Both the position numbers and the translations under genes were made by a program. From NCBI GenBank assembly GCA_019594235.1, contig JAFDTG010000023.1, positions 1 to 16,481 of the forward strand: a stretch of DNA of 16,481 bases, given 5' to 3'. The DNA comes from Candidatus Saliniplasma halalkaliphilum (GTDB taxonomy: Archaea; Thermoplasmatota; Thermoplasmata; Halarchaeoplasmatales; Halarchaeoplasmataceae). Position 1 is the first letter of the stretch. Each line of letters opens with the position of its first letter. Positions 1 through 6,774 of this stretch are shown piece after piece. The notes below the pieces were generated by a model. It saw only the letters and a program-made list of their open reading frames with translations. It was not told where the DNA came from and searched no databases.

Positions 1-1016
1 ACACAGAGGAAGATAACGAACACAAATACGCTGTCACATCATCACTCAACGTCCAGAACATGTCGGAGGCGTGGTTGACGTTCTGGCATAAGTATCGTAT
101 AATACAGGGTGTCAATGGTGCTTACTTAGAGATAGGACACTTTAACGAAAGCGATGAATGGCACTGGGATTACGTACAACCTGCCGTTGGTCCATATACA
201 GGTAATCTACTGATGCAGGAAGAAGTCTATGATGATTCAGGTAGAGAGATCAAATGGGCGTGGACTGGTAAGAGTGCACAGAATACCATGCAGTGGGAAT
301 ATGTAAGGTTGAATGTGATGAACTACCTTGATCGGTTGGAGATCGATGATGAATACCGTGATAATATCCGGATACGGTTCAAGTACCACCAGTTCGGAGG
401 AGCGACTGTCCCCGGTGGATGGCTTATCGATGATGTCAGTATAACAGCTAGCAGGATCAGAGATGATGATAGTCATATCCATGAGGGTATGCAGGATATG
501 TGGCAGTTGAAACAAACTGAAGATAGATACGACAACCCAACTACAGCCTGGTGGAGTGGTGAACCTGGAGAAAACGAATTCAGAGGAGGTATAGATAACA
601 GTTTGATGACAACGTCTATCGACCTAAGGAATGCAGATACTGCATTATTCAGTGCGGACTTCAAATTCAACATCAACACAGAATCCGGTGTACCTCCAGA
701 TGTAGTACGGGTTGAGATCACTACAGACGGAGGTAGATCCTGGGAATCAATTAATCTAGGTGTACGAGTTGCAACTGGTGTATCCGGTACAGATAGTACC
801 AATTACTGGGTCCAAGCAGGTGACTTATCTAGACTTAACATCGATCTCTCAGATTACTCGGGCAATATCATACGCTTAAGATTCAGAGTCGTTACAAACA
901 ACGACCCAGACTACGATAATTTCGAAGAAGATCCTAATGACGAGAATAACGACGTCGATTTCGGTGGATTCTACGTTAACAACGTAATTATCAGCGGAAG
1001 AACTGCAGGTTCCTAA
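1..1016 (+). CDS. C-terminal part of a secreted/surface protein with two beta-sandwich modules (5' end outside window)
   Basis: The reading frame is open from the first full codon (position 3) to TAA at 1014-1016. The ATG at 60 is internal, because the sequence before it (…SLNVQNMSEAWLTFWHKY) already reads as part of the fold. Two similar modules follow one another. The first ends in a GGWLIDDVSI motif near 415-445, the second in GGFYVNNVII near 964-996. This pattern of aromatic strands, 'TTDGGRSWE' and a closing 'G-[WF]-[LY]-[IV]-D/N-[DN]-V' strand is typical of MAM/jelly-roll-like modules attached to secreted peptidases of the immune-inhibitor-A or bacillopeptidase F type. No catalytic motif lies inside the window, so the enzyme part, if any, is upstream. 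The visible part is acidic, contains no cysteine, and has no C-terminal membrane segment, so the protein is either released or held by its missing N-terminal part. Exact function is unknown. Confidence 0.8.
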   Translation, partial: TEEDNEHKYAVTSSLNVQNMSEAWLTFWHKYRIIQGVNGAYLEIGHFNESDEWHWDYVQPAVGPYTGNLLMQEEVYDDSGREIKWAWTGKSAQNTMQWEYVRLNVMNYLDRLEIDDEYRDNIRIRFKYHQFGGATVPGGWLIDDVSITASRIRDDDSHIHEGMQDMWQLKQTEDRYDNPTTAWWSGEPGENEFRGGIDNSLMTTSIDLRNADTALFSADFKFNINTESGVPPDVVRVEITTDGGRSWESINLGVRVATGVSGTDSTNYWVQAGDLSRLNIDLSDYSGNIIRLRFRVVTNNDPDYDNFEEDPNDENNDVDFGGFYVNNVIISGRTAGS

Positions 1017-1041
1017 AACCCTTTCTAAACACTCTTTTTTC
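1017..1041 (+). terminator. T-tract terminator after the surface-protein gene
   Basis: A pyrimidine-rich run ending in six T's (1035-1040) follows the stop codon at once, with no hairpin. This is the usual form of intrinsic termination in archaea. It lies before the TATA box of the next gene. Confidence 0.4.
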
Positions 1042-1047
1042 AATCCC

Positions 1048-1091
1048 TGACCAAACCTTAATATACGTCCTAAGTATCGCCCATCTAGGTG
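1048..1091 (+). promoter_or_regulatory. BRE/TATA promoter of the lysine transaminase gene
   Basis: TGACCAAACCTT (1048-1059) runs into AATATA (1060-1065), a good archaeal BRE-TATA combination. A start site about 26 bases downstream would fall near 1087. That leaves a leader of about 10 bases holding GGTG (1088-1091), a short Shine-Dalgarno match, before ATG 1097. The same 12-base upstream block recurs before the TPR gene at 13432. Confidence 0.55.
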
Positions 1092-1096
1092 CTATA

Positions 1097-2419
1097 ATGG
1101 ATAGGATTCCAACAAATAAAGTACACGAAATTATGAAGCGCTATACCATCGGTGATGGGATGGATATAGTTTACGACCATAAGAAAAGCCACGGTAGCTA
1201 TCTTTATGATGCAAAGAGTGATAAAGAATATCTTGATATGTTCACTTTTTTTGCAAGCTTACCCATTGGGCACAACCACCCAAAACTCATGGAAGATGAA
1301 TTTTTTAACCATCTCGCAGAAGTGGCGGTCAACAAACCTTCTAATTCAGATATTTATACTAAGGAATTAGCTGAATTCACTGAGACTTTCGCAAAAATAG
1401 CGAAACCTGATATCTATAAGCACCTATTTTTCGTAAGTGGTGGAGCACTAGCTGTTGAAAACGCATTAAAAGTCAGTATGGATTGGAAAGTTAGGAAGAA
1501 CTTCAACAGGGGTTACGACCAAGTTGTTGGTCAACAGATCATCCATTTTGAAGATGCCTTCCACGGAAGGTCAGGTTATACACTTTCACTGACAAACACA
1601 TTCGATCCTAGAAAATTCCAATACTTCTCCAGATTCGACTGGCCTAGAATAGATGTTCCAAATCTCACTTTCCCCCTAACTGAAGAAGTCGAAGAAAGAG
1701 TAAAGATGGAGGAATCTCAAGCTATTAGACAGATTCACCACGCTATCGATGAAGATGTTGACAACATCGCCGCACTTATCATGGAGCCTATCCAAGGCGA
1801 AGGTGGAGACCGACATTTTAGACCAGATTTCCTAAAATCGTTACAAAATATTTGCAAAGAAAACGACATAATGTTCATACTTGATGAAATACAATCAGGG
1901 ATGGGGTTAACCGGTAAATGGTGGGCATACCAACACTACGACATAGAACCGGATATAGTTGCTTTCGGTAAGAAGGCTCAAACGTGCGGTATAATGGCCA
2001 ACGAACGTGTAGAAGAGGTTGACCATCACTGTTTCGAAGAATCCAGCAGGGTCAACTCTACATGGGGTGGAAACTTAGTCGACATGGTAAGGTCTCAAAA
2101 ATACATCGAGATCATCGAAGAGGAAAAATTAGTGCAGAATGCAAGAGAAGTCGGTAACTACCTAAAAAATGCCCTTTTAGATTTAGAAGATCAGCACGAT
2201 GGTGTTACAAACGTAAGAGGAAAAGGATTGATGTGTGCTTTCAATCTACCTTCTACTGAACAAAGAGACGAGGTCAAAGAAAAATGTTTCAAGAACGGAT
2301 TGTTAGTACTTAAATCCGGAAAAAGAGCTATCAGATTTAGGCCACCATTGAACTTCAGTAAAGAAGAGGTCGACAAAGCATACAGTATCTTAGAAAGGTC
2401 AGTTAACAACTGTTTATAA
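1097..2419 (+). CDS. lat: L-lysine 6-transaminase (class III PLP aminotransferase)
   Basis: The 440-residue product matches the lysine epsilon-aminotransferase family end to end. This enzyme transfers the epsilon-amino group of lysine to 2-oxoglutarate, giving 2-aminoadipate 6-semialdehyde (which cyclises to piperideine-6-carboxylate) and glutamate. It acts in the cytoplasm in lysine breakdown. Visible landmarks are the phosphate-binding 'FVSGGALAVENALK', 'FHGRSGYTLS', 'EPIQGEGGD', the PLP-ring aspartate in 'LDEIQSG', the Schiff-base lysine in 'AFGKKAQTCG' (Lys292 by family alignment) and 'NSTWGGN'. The GKKxQxCG and RxNSTWGGN signatures separate Lat from ornithine and GABA transaminases. Length is normal for the family. 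The next pathway enzyme, a semialdehyde dehydrogenase, is not in the window. The gene has its own promoter and converges on the next gene with an 18-base gap. What remains uncertain is whether it serves lysine catabolism or makes a precursor such as pipecolate. Confidence 0.9.
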   Translation: MDRIPTNKVHEIMKRYTIGDGMDIVYDHKKSHGSYLYDAKSDKEYLDMFTFFASLPIGHNHPKLMEDEFFNHLAEVAVNKPSNSDIYTKELAEFTETFAKIAKPDIYKHLFFVSGGALAVENALKVSMDWKVRKNFNRGYDQVVGQQIIHFEDAFHGRSGYTLSLTNTFDPRKFQYFSRFDWPRIDVPNLTFPLTEEVEERVKMEESQAIRQIHHAIDEDVDNIAALIMEPIQGEGGDRHFRPDFLKSLQNICKENDIMFILDEIQSGMGLTGKWWAYQHYDIEPDIVAFGKKAQTCGIMANERVEEVDHHCFEESSRVNSTWGGNLVDMVRSQKYIEIIEEEKLVQNAREVGNYLKNALLDLEDQHDGVTNVRGKGLMCAFNLPSTEQRDEVKEKCFKNGLLVLKSGKRAIRFRPPLNFSKEEVDKAYSILERSVNNCL

Positions 2420-2420
2420 A

Positions 2421-2439
2421 AACCTCTTTTATTTTTTTT
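2421..2439 (+). terminator. T-rich terminator of lat in the convergent gap
   Basis: A run of CCTCTTTTATTTTTTTT starts two bases after the lat stop and fills the whole 18-base space up to the opposing stop codon. There is no stem-loop. An A-rich stretch at 2416-2422 could act in the same way for the minus-strand gene, but it is short. Confidence 0.45.
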
Positions 2440-3328
2440 ACATTTCTCTTTCAACTTTACCTGTAGCCGCATTGATAACTACTATACCTTCCGTTCCTTC
2501 GACAGCCCACATCGGAACATAAACGATACCTCTTTCATTCAACTCGATATTTTCTTTTGACGGTGCGTCTTCGCTCTTCTCAACGATGGTAACACCTTCT
2601 TCCTCCCACCTATCTTCTCTCTCAACAGAATGTCTATCCTTGATTGCTGAAAGAGCTTTTTTAGAACTGTCGTCTTTTGAGATGTTAGGTTCTAATTTAA
2701 TATGAGATCTTTTAATATCTGCAACCCGTTCGAAGGGTTGATCCCAAAAATTCCTCTTTCCAGATATTCCATTCAAGTAAAATTTTCCTTTAGTTATTTC
2801 TCCATCATCCCACCATACTTTATAATGGAAAAGATAGTGTGGAACCAGTTCCAGTCTGTACTTAAAACCTTTAACTTGTTTTTCACCTAGTTCGGATATA
2901 TCATTGAAATCCATCATCGGTTTTAACGTAGCTTCTTTCCTTTTATGTTCAATATCAAAACGTAAATTATCATCTGGACCGATAAGGCCTTTTTCCCCTT
3001 CTGCGATACCTTCCATGACACTCTTTTCTAATTCCATATCCCCGACTTTTTGTACTAGAACTTCTCTATCCCAAATTTCAACTTCAGTAGGGATCTTTTT
3101 CATGGACTCTTGATCAATATCTTCAAAAACAACTAGAATCTTTTCACCCTCTGCATTCTCCAACTCATCAAGAGCGTCATTTTTAACTCTGTCTCCAGCA
3201 ACTATCAGACTCCTTAAATCATCATCTGATTTACCAACTATCTTACCCTTACCACTAAAAATTAGCTCAAAACCTTCGTATTCGAGCAGTTCCTCCATGA
3301 GTTGATAGAAGTTTTTCACGTATATCAC
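2438..3328 (-). CDS. Unrecognised archaeal protein with a faint Mrr/restriction-endonuclease-like N-terminus
   Basis: The 296-residue, highly charged, cytoplasmic-looking protein has no signal peptide or membrane helix. Residues about 1-95 ('ELLEYEGFELIF…', then 'ILVVFEDID…VEIWDREVLV') resemble the layout of a restriction-endonuclease-like (Mrr) domain. However, the D-(E/Q)xK catalytic pattern is not evident, so if related it is probably inactive. The middle is rich in Lys and Glu. The C-terminus (about 265-294) reads 'VYVPMWAVEGTEGIVVINAATGKV', a PepSY-like strand pattern found at the end of various archaeal proteins of unknown role. The start is uncertain. GTG at 3328 gives 296 residues, but the bases GTGAT at 3324-3328 would themselves be a good Shine-Dalgarno for the in-frame GTG at 3319, four bases further on. 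I therefore favour 3319. An ATG at 3298 has no ribosome site. It follows the asparaginase gene by 54 bases on the same strand. Confidence 0.7.
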   Translation of the reverse strand: MIYVKNFYQLMEELLEYEGFELIFSGKGKIVGKSDDDLRSLIVAGDRVKNDALDELENAEGEKILVVFEDIDQESMKKIPTEVEIWDREVLVQKVGDMELEKSVMEGIAEGEKGLIGPDDNLRFDIEHKRKEATLKPMMDFNDISELGEKQVKGFKYRLELVPHYLFHYKVWWDDGEITKGKFYLNGISGKRNFWDQPFERVADIKRSHIKLEPNISKDDSSKKALSAIKDRHSVEREDRWEEEGVTIVEKSEDAPSKENIELNERGIVYVPMWAVEGTEGIVVINAATGKVEREM

Positions 3329-3370
3329 TTTTTCAGATTCGTTTTACTTGCCCAATATTATCTTTATCGC

Positions 3371-3380
3371 ATTTAAGTTT
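3371..3380 (-). promoter_or_regulatory. Possible TATA box for the 2438-3328 gene
   Basis: On the minus strand AAACTTAAAT sits just past the asparaginase stop codon. A start site about 26 bases on, near 3348, would give a leader of 20-29 bases containing the GTGAT ribosome site. The match is weak, and read-through from the asparaginase gene is equally possible. Confidence 0.25.
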
Positions 3381-3382
3381 AA

Positions 3383-4210
3383 TCAAATTTTATATTGGGA
3401 CATATCCCTGTTATCCGCAGACGCTATGCCATCATCAGAAACTGCGATGACACCGATCGAAATCTCTTCAGGATATTCCTCTACTACCATCTCACAAGCG
3501 TCTTTTATGTCATGTTCCAACAATAAATCATAACATCTCTTTGCACTCATCCTTTTGATTATCTCTTCTCCTTTACCTGTAGTGACCACTGCACCTCTTT
3601 TACCGGCGTAAAAACCACATCCAACCAAAGGGCTGTCTCCGACTCTTCCTCGCATACAATAGCTTGTTCCGCCTGTAGAAACAGCAGCTGCATACTCACC
3701 ATCGACTTCAGCTACACATCCTACAGTATCGCCACCGTCGACCTGATCATAAAATTCCCTTATTCTCTTCAGTCTTTCAGAACCTCCCGTTTCTTCTAAC
3801 TTTTCCTTCATTTCTTTAAATTCTTCCATTCGTTTTTCAGTAACAGGGTCATGTTCTTTATAACCTAGGTCTCTAGCAAAATTAGTAGAATCAACTCCAG
3901 TTAACATAACAAATGGTGAATCATAGATCTCTTTAGCGATTTTAACAGGATTTCTCACTTTCTCAATCGCTGAAACTGCCCCTATCTCTCCAGAAAACAT
4001 CACAGCTGCGTCCATCTGTACTGAACCGTCCAATCTGATCCTTGAACCAGTACCAGCGTTGAAAACGGGATCATCTTCTAGTTCCTTAACCACTCCGATA
4101 ACTACTTCTAAGGCATTGGATTTATCAACGATTCCTTTTTCGACTGTTTTCTTAACGTTCTCGTCCATCTCTCGTGGGCTTCCAACTCCGCCGTGGGCTA
4201 ATACTCTCAT
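3383..4210 (-). CDS. Plant-type L-asparaginase / isoaspartyl peptidase (Ntn hydrolase)
   Basis: This is a 275-residue member of the Thr-dependent N-terminal nucleophile asparaginase family. The enzyme hydrolyses L-asparagine to aspartate and ammonia and removes N-terminal isoaspartate from damaged peptides. The precursor cleaves itself before the nucleophile, here Thr162 in 'GGDTVGCVA', giving an alpha chain of about 161 and a beta chain of about 114 residues. Other family marks are the N-terminal 'HGGVGS' (usually HGGAGS), 'NAGTGSRIRLDGSVQMDAAVM', the substrate-binding 'STGGTSYCMRGRVGDSPLVGCGFYA' region and 'TTGKGEEIIK'. At 275 residues it is somewhat shorter than many relatives, with no missing core motif. 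The TATA box spacing places transcription start at the ATG, so the gene looks leaderless. Sequence alone cannot decide between asparaginase and isoaspartyl peptidase activity. Confidence 0.88.
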   Translation of the reverse strand: MRVLAHGGVGSPREMDENVKKTVEKGIVDKSNALEVVIGVVKELEDDPVFNAGTGSRIRLDGSVQMDAAVMFSGEIGAVSAIEKVRNPVKIAKEIYDSPFVMLTGVDSTNFARDLGYKEHDPVTEKRMEEFKEMKEKLEETGGSERLKRIREFYDQVDGGDTVGCVAEVDGEYAAAVSTGGTSYCMRGRVGDSPLVGCGFYAGKRGAVVTTGKGEEIIKRMSAKRCYDLLLEHDIKDACEMVVEEYPEEISIGVIAVSDDGIASADNRDMSQYKI

Positions 4211-4230
4211 AGGTGGGTCAATAACATCTC

Positions 4231-4242
4231 ATTATTTATTTT
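4231..4242 (-). promoter_or_regulatory. TATA box of the asparaginase gene
   Basis: On the minus strand GAAAAAATAAATAAT is a BRE/TATA-like element whose centre lies about 26 bases before ATG 4210, so the transcript should be leaderless. No Shine-Dalgarno precedes the ATG, which agrees. Confidence 0.5.
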
Positions 4243-4297
4243 TTCGATTATTTATCTAATAAACTGAAACATTTCTACGACTTCTAGGGAAAGAATG

Positions 4298-4304
4298 TTA
4301 TATA
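4298..4304 (+). promoter_or_regulatory. TATA box of hypA-hypD
   Basis: TTATATA is centred about 26 bases before the hypA ATG at 4327, and no ribosome site lies between. This predicts a leaderless hypA transcript that continues into hypD. It is divergent from the asparaginase promoter about 60 bases away. Confidence 0.55.
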
Positions 4305-4326
4305 GGTTAAATTTAATCAACAAACA

Positions 4327-4704
4327 ATGCATGAATATTCAGTGATGAAACAACTCGTATCCGCACTTCTAGATGAATTAGAAGACAAAAACGTCAAAAA
4401 GGTCAAAGAAATCAGAATCGAGATAGGTGAGTTAACATTTTTAGGTGAGCAGCAGTTGAAGTTCGCTCACGAAGTTCTCAGTAAAGATAACATTTTAGAG
4501 GGTTCAGAACTAAATGTGAAGGTTAATGATGCTAAAGTGAGATGTAACAATTGTGGTTATGAAGGAGGAGTATCTTACTCTAACGATCCTGGATTTCATT
4601 TTAATATACCCGTTATATCTTGTCCAGAATGTGGCGAAAAACCTGAAGTGATACAGGGCAAAGAAACAATGATAACAGGAGTAACAGCTGAAGAGGTGGA
4701 TTGA
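4327..4704 (+). CDS. hypA: Hydrogenase nickel-incorporation protein HypA
   Basis: HypA is the small metallochaperone that, normally with HypB, delivers nickel to the large subunit of [NiFe]-hydrogenase in the cytoplasm. The 125-residue product has the expected length and starts with the Met-His-Glu Ni-binding N-terminus (MHEYSVMKQL). It carries the zinc site as two cysteine pairs, C73-x2-C76 and C99-x2-C102 (CNNCG and CPECG), and the 'EIRIEIGEL' strand of the fold. The longer spacing between the two cysteine pairs (22 residues) is as seen in archaeal HypA. The gene is followed by hypD after one base, so the two are surely one transcript. The hypD ribosome site GAGGTG lies inside its last codons. 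HypB, HypC, HypE, HypF and hydrogenase subunits are not in the window. Confidence 0.95.
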   Translation: MHEYSVMKQLVSALLDELEDKNVKKVKEIRIEIGELTFLGEQQLKFAHEVLSKDNILEGSELNVKVNDAKVRCNNCGYEGGVSYSNDPGFHFNIPVISCPECGEKPEVIQGKETMITGVTAEEVD

Positions 4705-4705
4705 T

Positions 4706-5803
4706 ATGGATATAGATTTAGACCAGTTTAAGTTTAGGGATAAGGAAAGAGCAGATGAAATCTTGAAGGAATTAAAGAAGGCAGATGAGGATATCACGGT
4801 TATGCATGTATGCGGAACACATCAAGATACGTTGGTTAAACATGGACTCGAACCTATTTTAAATGAGGTAGGCGTTGATATCAGACAAGGACCCGGCTGT
4901 CCAGTATGCGTTACGAATCAAAAAGAGATCGAAGAGATAATCAAATTATCAAAAGAGGGAATCACCGTAACTGCTTTTGGAGATATGATCCATGTACCTG
5001 GTCTAAATTCATCTTTAAGTGATGCAAAAAGTGAAGGAGCTAAAGTGAAAATCGTTTATGGAGTCGACGATGCTGTGAAATACGCTGAAAAACATGACGA
5101 AGAAGTTGTTTTCATGAGTGTTGGTTTCGAAACTACCACGCCTTCGATAGCTTCAGCGATATTGAATGGACCTCCTGATAATTTTAGTATTTTAACTTGT
5201 AATAGAGTAATTCCACCGGCATTAAAACTAATTTTAGAAACTGGAGAGATCAGTCTAGACGGTCTTATAGAGCCTGGTCACGTTAGTGCGATCATAGGTA
5301 CGAAACCATATGAACCATTATCGCAGAAATTCAAGATTCCACAAGTAGTTGCTGGTTTCGAACCTCTAGACTTGTTATTAGCAGCCTTCCTGCTCGTCCG
5401 TCAGAAGCAAGAAGGTCGTGCTGAAGTCGAAAACGAATATGATAGAGTAGTTAGACCTGAAGGGAATTTAAAGGCTATAAACGCCATGGAAACGGTCTTC
5501 AAGCCAAAAGATGTTGAATGGAGAGGGTTCCCTACGATCAAAAACTCGGGTTTAAAGCTTAGAAAAGAGTACGAAAAATACGGTGCTAGAAAGAACTTCG
5601 AAGACACTCTACAAGAGGTTTGGGAAAAAGAATACGGCGAACCGGAAGGATGTCTCTGCGGAGAAGTTCTTAGAGGTGTTGTGGATTCGGAAGAATGCCC
5701 AAAATTCGCTGTTGAATGTACTCCTCAGAATCCTATAGGTCCATGTATGGTAAGTAGAGAAGGTGGATGTAATATCGCCTTCAGATATAAGAGGAAAAAG
5801 TAG
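4706..5803 (+). CDS. hypD: Hydrogenase maturation factor HypD
   Basis: HypD is the iron-sulfur scaffold on which, with HypC and HypE, the Fe(CN)2CO group of [NiFe]-hydrogenase is assembled. The 365 residues are a normal length. Visible motifs are 'VMHVCGTHQDTLVKHG' with Cys36, 'QGPGCPVCVT' with Cys65 and Cys68, 'FMSVGFETTTPS', 'GLIEPGHVSAIIG', and the C-terminal cysteine cluster (C316, C318, C331, C338, C347, C355) that includes the [4Fe-4S] ligands. All conserved functional cysteines appear present, so the protein should be active. The start ATG lies one base after the hypA stop, with GAGGTG at 4693-4698 as ribosome site, implying coupled translation. HypC, the usual direct partner and often the neighbouring gene, is absent here and must be elsewhere. 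Confidence 0.96.
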   Translation: MDIDLDQFKFRDKERADEILKELKKADEDITVMHVCGTHQDTLVKHGLEPILNEVGVDIRQGPGCPVCVTNQKEIEEIIKLSKEGITVTAFGDMIHVPGLNSSLSDAKSEGAKVKIVYGVDDAVKYAEKHDEEVVFMSVGFETTTPSIASAILNGPPDNFSILTCNRVIPPALKLILETGEISLDGLIEPGHVSAIIGTKPYEPLSQKFKIPQVVAGFEPLDLLLAAFLLVRQKQEGRAEVENEYDRVVRPEGNLKAINAMETVFKPKDVEWRGFPTIKNSGLKLRKEYEKYGARKNFEDTLQEVWEKEYGEPEGCLCGEVLRGVVDSEECPKFAVECTPQNPIGPCMVSREGGCNIAFRYKRKK

Positions 5804-5816
5804 GTTACTTTTTTAT
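5804..5816 (+). terminator. T-tract terminator after hypD
   Basis: CTTTTTTAT (5808-5816) follows the hypD stop by five bases, without a hairpin. It ends the hypA-hypD transcript. Confidence 0.4.
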
Positions 5817-5863
5817 CTGCAAAAAAAATGAAAAGAGATGAAATAGGTTTTAGAGAGTACTAG

Positions 5864-5921
5864 ATGGATTATAAAAGAAGTCATCTCCAGTAAAAGTAGA
5901 TCTTACATAGCAATAATCCAT
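5864..5921. repeat. 9-base perfect inverted repeat in the hypD-5974 gap
   Basis: ATGGATTAT (5864-5872) and ATAATCCAT (5913-5921) are exact reverse complements separated by 40 bases. They lie in the 170-base space between hypD and the next gene, which otherwise holds no ORF of note. They could pair in RNA or mark a protein site. Chance is also possible at this length. Confidence 0.3.
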
Positions 5922-5944
5922 AAGAGGGTATCCGAGGATAAAGC

Positions 5945-5954
5945 ATAAATAAAT
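5945..5954 (+). promoter_or_regulatory. TATA box of the 5974 gene
   Basis: ATAAATAAAT is centred about 25 bases before ATG 5974, with no Shine-Dalgarno between, so a leaderless transcript is likely. This supports the chosen start. Confidence 0.5.
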
Positions 5955-5973
5955 CACAGAATAATATAGTACT

Positions 5974-6693
5974 ATGGGAGAAACTGCGGGCCTTGAAATT
6001 TTCAAGGAAACCCATGAATTTTATAAAAAATACGGGTACAATGCCCAATTAGGGGACCTTACAGAGGGTTCACTAGAATTTTTACGCGGTCTTGAAAAAA
6101 AGTTAACAAATGGATTTCATAGAATAATCGGATCTGAAGAAATCCGAAAAGAAAGAAAGAAATTAGTGGTGAAGAAAAAGGCTAAACACAGATGGAAGTG
6201 CACTGTTAATACTTCACCACTCGCTGCTAGAACCATGCCTTATTTCCCAAAAATATTAGGAAGACTACTAAGGAACAGTTCAGGGAGTTTTTACGACTAC
6301 GTTGATGAAGAACTTGCCTATTATATGGAAAAGTACTGGAATATGAGGGGAGGTTCCGGTACTTCTAGAAAAAAAAGAGTCGAATGTATCAACAAACGTA
6401 CTGGAAGAGGGGGAGATACAAGTCGCGGTTACCTTTTATTCCCTTGGGAGAAAGTACCCGATTATTTTAATGCTGGATTGATCAGAGATGTAGGAAGCGA
6501 TAGTTTTCTAGGTGGGAAAATTGAGTTACAGGCCCTTGAAAGGATGTGTAAAAATCGGCAATACGTGATTGCATATTACCCGAATTTCAAATCATTCGAA
6601 TATTATAAGAAATATGAATTAAGTGGAAAGAATGCAAGATTTGTACCAGTCCATGAAGTAAATATACCCGAAAGATGGGAACTTTACATATGA
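5974..6693 (+). CDS. Unrecognised basic protein, 239 residues
   Basis: I do not recognise a family. The protein is rich in Lys, Arg, Tyr and Gly, unlike its acidic neighbours. Runs such as 'RKERKKLVVKKKAKHRWK' (about 58-75) and 'SRKKRVECINKRTGRGGD' (about 130-147) suggest contact with nucleic acid or another polyanion; this is inference. There is no signal peptide, membrane helix, coiled coil, P-loop or cysteine cluster. The C-terminal part contains aromatic-rich segments ('YVIAYYPNFKSFEYYKKY'). The reading frame is intact, begins with ATG at the position predicted from the TATA box, and uses codons like the neighbours, so I consider it a real gene. It stands alone, with its own promoter and gaps of 170 and 100 bases on either side, and may be a lineage-specific or acquired gene. 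It could also be a fast-evolving member of a known family. Confidence 0.65.
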   Translation: MGETAGLEIFKETHEFYKKYGYNAQLGDLTEGSLEFLRGLEKKLTNGFHRIIGSEEIRKERKKLVVKKKAKHRWKCTVNTSPLAARTMPYFPKILGRLLRNSSGSFYDYVDEELAYYMEKYWNMRGGSGTSRKKRVECINKRTGRGGDTSRGYLLFPWEKVPDYFNAGLIRDVGSDSFLGGKIELQALERMCKNRQYVIAYYPNFKSFEYYKKYELSGKNARFVPVHEVNIPERWELYI

Positions 6694-6742
6694 CCATCCT
6701 TTTAACTTCCGAATGATCATTAATAATTTTAAAAACAATATG

Positions 6743-6752
6743 TTTTTATATC
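6743..6752 (+). promoter_or_regulatory. TATA box of the DRG GTPase gene
   Basis: TTTTTATATC gives a predicted start near 6773-6775, about 20 bases before ATG 6794. The predicted leader begins at the palindrome described separately. No clear Shine-Dalgarno is present. Confidence 0.4.
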
Positions 6753-6774
6753 CTTTGTCTTTCAGTTGATACCA

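Noticed and set aside
60..62. ATG at 60 as the true start of the first gene
   Set aside because: The frame is open to the window edge, the residues before it continue the fold, and neither a promoter nor a ribosome site precedes it.
237..802. Minus-strand ORFs opposite the surface-protein gene (237-515 and 473-802)
   Set aside because: They lie opposite a convincing coding frame, have no promoter or ribosome site, and show no protein-like motif pattern.
2438..3328. Active type IV restriction enzyme
   Set aside because: The catalytic motif is not visible and there is no methyltransferase, helicase or other defence gene nearby.
5804..5973. tRNA or C/D-box RNA gene in the hypD-5974 gap
   Set aside because: No cloverleaf arms or GTTCRA loop could be found. 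One box C-like stretch (GAGATGA) has a mismatch and no matching box D.
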